NCBI GenBank assembly: GCA_050701115.1
Contig: JBOHER010000295.1
Location: 1 to 11,794 of the forward strand
Direction of reading: 5' to 3'
Origin: JBOHER01 sp050701115
GTDB lineage: Bacteria; Actinomycetota; Actinomycetes; Mycobacteriales; Pseudonocardiaceae
Length of the DNA stretch: 11,794 nucleotides
This document shows, piece after piece, positions 6,540 through 11,794 of the stretch. Both the position numbers and the translations under genes were made by a program. The notes under the pieces are model-generated. The model saw only the letters and a program-made list of their open reading frames with translations. It was not told where the DNA came from and made no database searches. How positions within the stretch are numbered: position 1 is the stretch's first letter; the number at the start of each line of letters is the position of its first letter.

Positions 6540-7319
6540 GTGGGAGAGTTCGTGCGGCTCGAGGTCGAAGGCGGTGTCGGCACCATCCGATTGGACCGCC
6601 CCCCGGTCAACGCGCTGAACGACCAGGTTCAGGCCGAGTTGGCGGTGGCGGCCAAGGAGGCCACCGACCGCGACGACGTGCGTGCGGTGATCATCTACGG
6701 CGGTCAGAAGACCTTCGCTGGTGGTGCCGACATCAAGGAAATGGCGGCCAGGACCTACGGCGAGATGACCAAGTTCGGCGCGGCTCTGCAGGCCTCGCTG
6801 AGCGTGCTCGCCGCGATTCCCAAGCCCACCGTTGCCGCGATCACCGGGTACGCCCTCGGCGGCGGCCTTGAGCTTGCCCTCACCGCGGATCGGCGGATCG
6901 CGGGGGACAACGTCAAGGTCGGCCAGCCGGAGATCCAGCTCGGCATCATTCCCGGGGCAGGCGGCACCCAGCGGCTGGCCCGGCTGATCGGGCCGAGCAA
7001 GGCCAAGGATCTGATCTACACCGGCCGATTCGTCAAGGCTGAGGAGGCGCTGGCGCTGGGCATCGTGGACGAGGTGGTCGCGCCGGATGACGTCTACTTC
7101 GCGGCGCAGAAGTGGGCCGCGCAGTTCGCCAATGGGCCGGCGATGGCCCTCAAGGCGGCCAAAGCCGCGATCGACGGTGGGCTCGACACCGACCTGGCCA
7201 GCGGCCTGAGGTTGGAAACGCATCTGTTCACCGCACTCTGGGCCACCGAGGATCAGGCCGCCGGGATGCGGTCGTTCATCGAGAACGGGCCTGGCAAGGC
7301 TACGTTCAGCGGAAAGTGA
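6540..7319 (+). CDS. Enoyl-CoA hydratase/crotonase family (echA17-like)
   Basis: This 259-residue crotonase-fold protein would hydrate trans-2-enoyl-CoA in fatty acid or branched-chain degradation. The oxyanion-hole segments are visible as FAGGADIKEM and GYALGGGLELAL, and both catalytic glutamates of true hydratases are present: Glu111 in GGGLEL and Glu131 in GQPEI, exactly 20 residues apart. PGAGGTQRL follows. GTG 6540 is preceded at six nucleotides by a perfect AGGAGG. The gene starts a tight three-gene operon, with the next GTG seven nucleotides after its stop. From memory the order matches echA17-Rv3038c-Rv3037c of M. tuberculosis, which supports orthology. The acyl substrate is unknown. 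A hairpin with a -10-like box lies just upstream and may control the operon. Confidence 0.92.
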   Translation: MGEFVRLEVEGGVGTIRLDRPPVNALNDQVQAELAVAAKEATDRDDVRAVIIYGGQKTFAGGADIKEMAARTYGEMTKFGAALQASLSVLAAIPKPTVAAITGYALGGGLELALTADRRIAGDNVKVGQPEIQLGIIPGAGGTQRLARLIGPSKAKDLIYTGRFVKAEEALALGIVDEVVAPDDVYFAAQKWAAQFANGPAMALKAAKAAIDGGLDTDLASGLRLETHLFTALWATEDQAAGMRSFIENGPGKATFSGK

Positions 7320-7326
7320 GATTGAC

Positions 7327-8319
7327 GTGACCGAAGCGATCGAGCCGATGGAACTCGACCCGGCCCCGCACCCGCGCGCCACCGAGGAGGAAGTGCGTGC
7401 CGCGTTCTCCGACCCGAAGCTGGCCAACGTGCTCTACCACGACTGGGAAGCCGGGACCTACGACGAGAAGTGGTCGATCTCCTACGACGAACGCTGCATC
7501 TCGTACGCGGTCGACGTATTCCGCGCGGTCGCGGGTGAGCAGGACTCGCCCCACCCCACGGCGCTGGAGCTGGGCTGCGGCACCGGCTTCTTCCTGCTCA
7601 ATCTCATGCAGGGTGGCGTGATCAAGCGGGGCTCGGTCACCGATCTGTCGCCGGGGATGGTGCGGGCCGCGCTGCGCAACGCCGAGCACCTCGGCTTGGA
7701 CGTGGACGGCCGGGTCGCCGACGCCGAGCGCATTCCGTACCCGGACTCGAGCTTCGACCTCGTGGTCGGACACGCTGTCCTGCACCACATCCCGGACGTA
7801 CCGGCCGCGTTCCGCGAGGTGCTGCGGGTGCTCAAGCCGGGTGGCCGGTTCGTGTTCGCCGGGGAACCCACCAAGATCGGCGACGTCTACGCGCGCAAAC
7901 TCGGTCAGCTCACCTGGTGGTTGACCACCAACGTCACCAAGCTGCCCGCGTTGCATGGGTGGCGGCGCCCGCAGGTGGAGCTGGACGAGTCCTCGCGCGC
8001 AGCCGCGCTGGAGGCTGTGGTCGACATCCACACGTTCGATCCCGCCGAACTGGAACGCTGGGCGCTCGGTGCGGGTGCCGTGGACGTCGAGGCGGTGACC
8101 GAGGAGTTCGCGGCGGCGCTGCTGGGCTGGCCGATTCGGACCATTGAGGCCGCCGTCCCGCAGGAGAAGCTCACTCCCGCATGGCGGCTGTTCGCCTACA
8201 AGGCATGGCTGCGGCTATCGGCGCTGGACAAGAAGCTGCTGGCCAAGATCCTGCCGCGCGGGCTGTTCTACAACGTGATGATTACGGGCACGAAGGCGTC
8301 CGGGCCCACTTCGCTGTAG
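7327..8319 (+). CDS. Class I SAM-dependent methyltransferase (Rv3038c-like)
   Basis: This 330-residue protein has a UbiE/Methyltransf_11-type core: motif I ELGCGTG (residues 81-87), an acidic ribose-binding position in TDLSPGM (105-111), AERIPYPDSSFDLV (133-146), VLHHIPDVPAAFREVLRVLK (151-170) and PGGRFVF. The first 75 residues (KLANVLYHDWEAGTYDEKWS) and the C-terminal 140 residues are extensions that may bind substrate. The last stretch, with PAWRLFAYKAWLRLSALDKK, is basic and amphipathic and could touch a membrane or lipid; that is inference. GTG 7327 has GGAAAGTGAG upstream, overlapping the end of the crotonase gene, so translation is probably coupled. The acceptor molecule is unknown. Confidence 0.9.
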   Translation: MTEAIEPMELDPAPHPRATEEEVRAAFSDPKLANVLYHDWEAGTYDEKWSISYDERCISYAVDVFRAVAGEQDSPHPTALELGCGTGFFLLNLMQGGVIKRGSVTDLSPGMVRAALRNAEHLGLDVDGRVADAERIPYPDSSFDLVVGHAVLHHIPDVPAAFREVLRVLKPGGRFVFAGEPTKIGDVYARKLGQLTWWLTTNVTKLPALHGWRRPQVELDESSRAAALEAVVDIHTFDPAELERWALGAGAVDVEAVTEEFAAALLGWPIRTIEAAVPQEKLTPAWRLFAYKAWLRLSALDKKLLAKILPRGLFYNVMITGTKASGPTSL

Positions 8320-8328
8320 TTTGCCCTT

Positions 8329-9507
8329 GTGGGCTACGCCTTTTCCCTCGACGACGTCGCGTTCCTGACCTCGGAACACGGCATCGTCGCGGTTGAGACC
8401 TGTGCGCGGCTCGAGCTCAGTGACACCAGTTGGCTGCGTGATGTCGCGGCAGCGCGCGCAACGGTCGGTGATCACTACGCTGCAGCAGTTCTGGAAACCG
8501 TGCTGCTGCGGAGAAAGGCACCGTCCAAACTGGATTCCGCCGAGCGATGGCTGTTCAGTGCTGACGCCCTGCAGCAGGCGAGCGCTTCGCTCGTCGCAGC
8601 GCACCGAGCGCGCAGGCTGACCGGGCGGGACGTGCACGACGTGACCTGTTCGATCGGCGCGGATCTGGTCGCCCTCGCCCGGGTCGCCGCCCGGTGCGCC
8701 GGGTCCGACCTGGACCCGGTCCGGTTGGCGATGGCGCGGCATAACTGCGCGGAAGCAGGGGCCGACCCGCTACTGGTGCGGGCCGATGCGTTGCGGCCGG
8801 TCACCCGGGGTACCGCGGTGGTGATCGACCCCGCCCGTCGAGACGCAGGCGGACGACGTTTGTGGCGACCCGCGGACTTCGTGCCTTCGCTGGACGAACT
8901 GGCACGCGTGTACCTGGGCCGGGATCTCGCGGTGAAGTGTGCACCTGGCATCGACCGTGCCGCGGCACCGTGGGCGGGTGAGTTCGAACTGATCTCGTTG
9001 GACGGTCAGGTGCGCGAGGCCTGCCTCTGGGCGGGATCGCTGGCCACGGTGCTCCGGCGGGCTACCGTGCTGCGGTCGGACGGCCACCAGTTGACGGTGA
9101 CCGATGCCGACCCGGATGACGCCGGGGTGCGGGAACCAGGGGAGTGGATCATCGATCCGGACGGCGCAGTGGTGCGGGCCGGTCTGGTACGGCATTACGC
9201 GGCGCGCCACCGGCTCGGTCAGCTCGACGAGCGAATCGCCTACCTGACCGGGGATGTTCCGCCGCCAGGGGTGCGCGCATTCCGGGTTCGCGAGTACGGC
9301 AGGTACAGCGAGAAGGCGCTGCGGGCTGCGCTGCGCAGGCTCGACGTGGGCCGGGTGGAGATCCTGGTGCGTGGGCTCGACGTGGATCCGAATACCTTGC
9401 GGCGCAGGCTGAAGCCCACCGGTGACCAGGAGGCGAGCGTGGTGCTCACCCGGATCGGGCGCACTCCGACAGCGTTCATCTGCACCGCGGAGCGCATTCC
9501 CGGCTAG
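8329..9507 (+). CDS. THUMP-like class I methyltransferase (Rv3037c-like)
   Basis: This 392-residue protein has a SAM-binding motif DVTCSIGADLVALARV (residues 104-119), an acidic loop GSDLDPVRLAMARHN (125-139) and the active-site-like VIDPARRDAGGRRLWRPADF (165-184), followed by AVKCAPGID. The C-terminus (318-392, FRVREYGRYSEKALRAALRR onward) matches the THUMP-like domain found in this family. Such architecture suggests RNA modification, but the target is not known. GTG 8329 begins nine nucleotides after the methyltransferase stop. There is no Shine-Dalgarno. A TAGTTT box spanning the upstream stop codon ends six nucleotides before GTG, so an internal leaderless promoter is possible besides operon readthrough. 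The gene ends with tandem stops TAG TGA. Confidence 0.9.
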   Translation: MGYAFSLDDVAFLTSEHGIVAVETCARLELSDTSWLRDVAAARATVGDHYAAAVLETVLLRRKAPSKLDSAERWLFSADALQQASASLVAAHRARRLTGRDVHDVTCSIGADLVALARVAARCAGSDLDPVRLAMARHNCAEAGADPLLVRADALRPVTRGTAVVIDPARRDAGGRRLWRPADFVPSLDELARVYLGRDLAVKCAPGIDRAAAPWAGEFELISLDGQVREACLWAGSLATVLRRATVLRSDGHQLTVTDADPDDAGVREPGEWIIDPDGAVVRAGLVRHYAARHRLGQLDERIAYLTGDVPPPGVRAFRVREYGRYSEKALRAALRRLDVGRVEILVRGLDVDPNTLRRRLKPTGDQEASVVLTRIGRTPTAFICTAERIPG

Positions 9508-9535
9508 TGAGGGTCGCCGCCGCGCAACGGCGCGC

Positions 9536-11089
9536 TCAGTCGCCTTCCTCGCGCTCCTCTTCCCTTTTCTTCTGCTCCTCTTCGCGTTTCTCCCTCTCCT
9601 CTTCGAGCTTGTCTCTTTCCTCCTGGCGCTTGTCCTCGTCCTTGTCGCCCTCCTCTTCGCCACCCAGCCGGGTTGAGGAGACCAGCTGGTCGGAGTCGAT
9701 CAGTGGGACTCCGTCGACCACCACCATGCCGAGCCGGTGCACCTCGCGGAGCCGGCCACGATCCTCCGCTGTGTACTCGAAGCCGACCGTCACCGTGTCG
9801 CCGGTCGCCTGCGGCGCCGAGGTCACCACAAGGTCCTCGATGGTGTCCCAGAACTCCTGGTAGCTCTCCTTGCCCTGGGCCTGCAGACCGGGACCGAGCC
9901 GTTCCCACGCTTCGTCGGTCTCCTCCGGCACGAGCGCGTAGTACTCCCTGACCGCTTGCTCCAGCATGGCGGGGCTGGCGGCTTGCCGGGTCGGTGGCGG
10001 TGTGGTCGTCGCGGGAGGTCGCGGGGTGGTCGTGCCGGGTGGTGTGGGCCCCACTGCCGGTGTGCCCGTTTCCTGGCTCAACGAACTGATCAGGATGGCG
10101 ACGCCCACCAGTGCGAGTAATGCCAGAGCCGCGAGCAGGACCGGAAGGCGGGACTTCGGCCGGGCGGGTGGCAGGTCGATCCGGGTCGCTGGAGGTAGGC
10201 CCGCTGCGGGGGCGACCAGCGTTGGTGCGGGCATTCCCGCGGATCGGCGTACCGGCGCCGCTGCCACCGCCCGCAGGTCGTCGTGAACCGCAACCATGGA
10301 AGGACGCGCAGCGGGTTCGTCGGCCAGCATGCGCATGAGCACATCGCCAAGCCTGCCCGCGTTGCGTGGCGGCGGGACCTGCCCCGAGGACACCGCGTGC
10401 AGCATGGCGATCGCGTTCTCGGTGACTCCGAACGGCGGGGCGCCCTCGACGGCCGCGTAGAGGGTGGACCCGAGCGAGAAAACGTCGGAGGCGGGCCCCG
10501 GGTCGGCGCCCCTGGCCACCTCGGGCGAGAGAAACGCGGGGGTGCCTGCGAACACGCCGGTCGCGGTCACCGTGACGTCGCCGACCGCGCGGGAGATGCC
10601 GAAGTCGGTGATCTTGGTTGTGCCGTCCGCGCCGAGCAAGATATTGCCGGGCTTGACATCGCGATGGATGATGCCCGCGGCGTGGGCGGCCGCGAGTGCG
10701 TCGGAGACGTGCGCACCGAGGTCGGCGACCTCGTCCTGGCTGAGGGTGCCGCGCTCGGCCAGTACCGTGGCCAAGCTCCGGGACGGCAGGTACTCCATGA
10801 TCAGCACGGGACGTCCGCCGTCATCGGCGACGTCATACACCGCGATGGCATGGGGATGCTGCAGGCGCGCCGCTATTCGCCCTTCGCGCAGCGACCGTTG
10901 GCGAGCCCGATCGGCTTCTCGCGGGGCAAGCCCGGCGCGCAGCAGCAGTTCCTTCACCGCGACCGTGCGATCCAGCAGTTCGTCCCGCCCGCGCCAGACG
11001 ACACCCATCGCGCCGCTACCGATCTGTTCGATCAGCCGGTACCGGCCTGCGATGAGCCTGCCCTGCTGTTCGATCACCAGTGCCTCCAT
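9536..11089 (-). CDS. Membrane Ser/Thr protein kinase with charged C-terminal tail
   Basis: This 517-residue Hanks-type kinase has a Gly-rich loop GSGAMGVV (24-31), catalytic Lys46 (VAVKE), HRDVKPGN (142-149, Asp144), DFG (162-164), activation-loop threonines between 173 and 183, and SPE (188-190). A juxtamembrane Pro/Ala region leads to one membrane helix (about 315-337). A Pro/Thr linker follows (341-369), then an extracytoplasmic domain (about 374-475) with EQAVREYYALVP, AWERLGPGLQ and SYQEFWDTIEDL, resembling the NTF2-like sensor domain of other actinobacterial kinases. Residues 478-517 are almost only Glu, Lys, Arg, Asp and Gln. There are no PASTA repeats, so it is not PknB. The ATG 11089-11087 has GGAG five nucleotides upstream. 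It converges on the THUMP-like gene (28-nt gap) and diverges from a small P-loop gene. The signal and targets are unknown. Confidence 0.95.
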   Translation of the reverse strand: MEALVIEQQGRLIAGRYRLIEQIGSGAMGVVWRGRDELLDRTVAVKELLLRAGLAPREADRARQRSLREGRIAARLQHPHAIAVYDVADDGGRPVLIMEYLPSRSLATVLAERGTLSQDEVADLGAHVSDALAAAHAAGIIHRDVKPGNILLGADGTTKITDFGISRAVGDVTVTATGVFAGTPAFLSPEVARGADPGPASDVFSLGSTLYAAVEGAPPFGVTENAIAMLHAVSSGQVPPPRNAGRLGDVLMRMLADEPAARPSMVAVHDDLRAVAAAPVRRSAGMPAPTLVAPAAGLPPATRIDLPPARPKSRLPVLLAALALLALVGVAILISSLSQETGTPAVGPTPPGTTTPRPPATTTPPPTRQAASPAMLEQAVREYYALVPEETDEAWERLGPGLQAQGKESYQEFWDTIEDLVVTSAPQATGDTVTVGFEYTAEDRGRLREVHRLGMVVVDGVPLIDSDQLVSSTRLGGEEEGDKDEDKRQEERDKLEEEREKREEEQKKREEEREEGD

Positions 11090-11099
11090 CGTTCTCCGG

Positions 11100-11105
11100 T
11101 ACTCT
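11100..11105 (+). promoter_or_regulatory. -10 box TACTCT for leaderless P-loop gene
   Basis: TACTCT fits TANNNT and ends seven nucleotides before GTG 11113, with no Shine-Dalgarno between. The 23-bp gap to the divergent kinase start must hold both genes' initiation signals. Confidence 0.4.
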
Positions 11106-11112
11106 CGGTCCG

Positions 11113-11472
11113 GTGGCCGAGCAACTGCCGGATAGCGAGATGTCGCGCATCCTCGTCTACGGCGTGACGGGCTCTGGCAAGACGCGGCTCATCGTGGCGC
11201 TGGACTATCCGCGCTGGTTGTCGCTGAGCAGACTCATCCGCCGCACCGTGCTGCGGCTGGTTGATCGCAAGACAATCTGCAACGGCAACCGGGAGTCCCT
11301 GCGGGACCTGCTCGCGCGCGATTCGATCATCGCCTGGCATTTCGCGTCGTTCGCGCGAAAGCGCCGCCGTATGCGTGCGTTGAGTCGCGATCCCGACGGT
11401 CCGACGGTGCGCCGGTTCACCTCGCCCCGGAAGGTGGACACCTGGCTTCGCGCTCTGACTGCCGTAGGCTGA
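11113..11472 (+). CDS. Small P-loop NTPase-like protein, internally shortened
   Basis: This 119-residue protein starts with VAEQLPDSEMSRILVYGVTG and carries Walker A GVTGSGKT (17-24). Immediately after it reads RLIVALDYPRWLSLSRLIRR, then ICNGNRESL, AWHFASFARKRRRM, and RFTSPRKVDTWLRAL near the end. From memory, relatives are adenylate-kinase-like proteins of about 170-185 residues. In them some 60 residues, with the helix after Walker A and the substrate-lid region, separate GSGKTTLA from LIVALDYPRW. Here these motifs are joined in frame, with the rest intact, so an internal deletion is likely. The product may be inactive or repurposed. The start is GTG 11113 if leaderless, or ATG 11140. It is divergent from the kinase and convergent with the nucleoside hydrolase. 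Confidence 0.7.
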   Translation: MAEQLPDSEMSRILVYGVTGSGKTRLIVALDYPRWLSLSRLIRRTVLRLVDRKTICNGNRESLRDLLARDSIIAWHFASFARKRRRMRALSRDPDGPTVRRFTSPRKVDTWLRALTAVG

Positions 11473-11501
11473 GATCTCGCTGCGCCCACCATCTGCCGGA
11501 G

Positions 11502-11794
11502 TCATCCGCGGCCGCCTGACAGCCGCTCGAACACGAACCCCCTGAGCGCGTCCAGATCGGTATCGGTGGCCACCTGGATGAACCCGTTGGCCGCGCTGCC
11601 GGTGTCGGTGATCAACTCCCGCCTTCGCTTGTCGACGATCACCGCGCCCCGTGCCGGACCCTGCGAGCATTCCACCTCGACCGGCAGGGTCTGGGTGGTC
11701 AGTATCCCGGGGCTGATCGCCTCGGCCACCGCGACCGCATCGTGCATGACTATCCCCGGCCAGCCCAACGCCCGGGTGTAATGGTCGAGGTAAT
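11502..11794 (-). CDS. Nucleoside hydrolase, C-terminal part (5' end outside window)
   Basis: The minus-strand frame enters at the right edge as YLDHYTRALGWPGIVMHDAV and ends at TGA 11504-11502. The motif MHDAVAVA carries the conserved late active-site histidine of inosine-uridine nucleoside hydrolases, which cleave the N-glycosidic bond of ribonucleosides. The following ISPGILTTQTLPVEVECSQG, AVIVDKRR and a final helical stretch fit the end of these roughly 310-350-residue enzymes. The Ca-binding N-terminal DxDxxxDD motif lies outside the window, so activity and substrate class cannot be judged. It converges on the P-loop gene with a 29-bp gap in which no clear terminator is seen. Confidence 0.88.
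   Translation of the reverse strand, partial: YLDHYTRALGWPGIVMHDAVAVAEAISPGILTTQTLPVEVECSQGPARGAVIVDKRRRELITDTGSAANGFIQVATDTDLDALRGFVFERLSGGRG

Noticed and set aside
9515..9532. CGCCG/CGGCG hairpin between the convergent THUMP-like and kinase genes as terminator
   Set aside because: A stem of only five pairs without U tract; such matches are common in this GC-rich DNA.
10283..11167. 294-codon plus-strand open frame opposite the kinase
   Set aside because: Antisense shadow of the kinase domain; composition is Arg/Gly/Asp rich and the kinase frame has all its motifs.
1..11794. CRISPR arrays, transposases, tRNA or rRNA genes, phage genes
   Set aside because: No regularly spaced repeats, no transposase or integrase motifs, and no RNA gene signatures were recognised on reading both strands.

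Overview
This window looks like chromosomal DNA of a high-GC actinobacterium, most likely of the Pseudonocardiales/Mycobacteriales side. The signs are strong GC bias at third codon positions, frequent GTG starts, several apparently leaderless genes, a PASTA-less membrane Ser/Thr kinase, an actinobacterial GlgP with its DUF3417 head, and a gene order that, from memory, matches the Rv3041c-Rv3039c(echA17)-Rv3038c-Rv3037c stretch of Mycobacterium tuberculosis. No rRNA, tRNA, CRISPR array, transposase or phage gene was seen.

Left part (1-1561): a minus-strand pair, a DoxX-family membrane protein followed by a DsrE-family protein cut by the window edge. A strong hairpin and a perfect 16-bp palindrome lie between them. 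A 19-codon leader ORF with its own Shine-Dalgarno overlaps the doxX start. To the right of this pair, 1086-1498 holds two gene remnants on the plus strand: a Tat-signal-like N-terminus joined out of frame to a piece of a DedA-family membrane protein.

Middle left (1562-2868): a DUF899 thioredoxin-like gene and an HxlR-type regulator diverge from a shared region. It carries a perfect 12-bp inverted repeat that overlaps the predicted promoters of both genes, a textbook arrangement for local redox or stress regulation.

Centre (2987-9507): five plus-strand genes. GlgP (alpha-glucan phosphorylase) is followed by an orphan ABC ATPase, then a crotonase-family enoyl-CoA hydratase, a class I methyltransferase and a THUMP-like methyltransferase. 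The last three are packed as an operon (gaps of 7 and 9 nt). The NUDIX gene that I recall between the ABC ATPase and echA17 in M. tuberculosis is absent here.

Right part (9508-11794): a convergent receptor-like Ser/Thr kinase with an NTF2-like extracytoplasmic domain and an unusual 40-residue Glu/Lys/Arg tail. Divergent from it is a small P-loop protein that appears to have lost about 60 internal residues in frame. The C-terminal part of a nucleoside hydrolase runs off the right edge.

I see no wholly new system. The items most worth a second look are the internally deleted P-loop protein, the charged kinase tail, the recurrent leaderless-start signature, the doxX leader ORF and the divergent HxlR operator.
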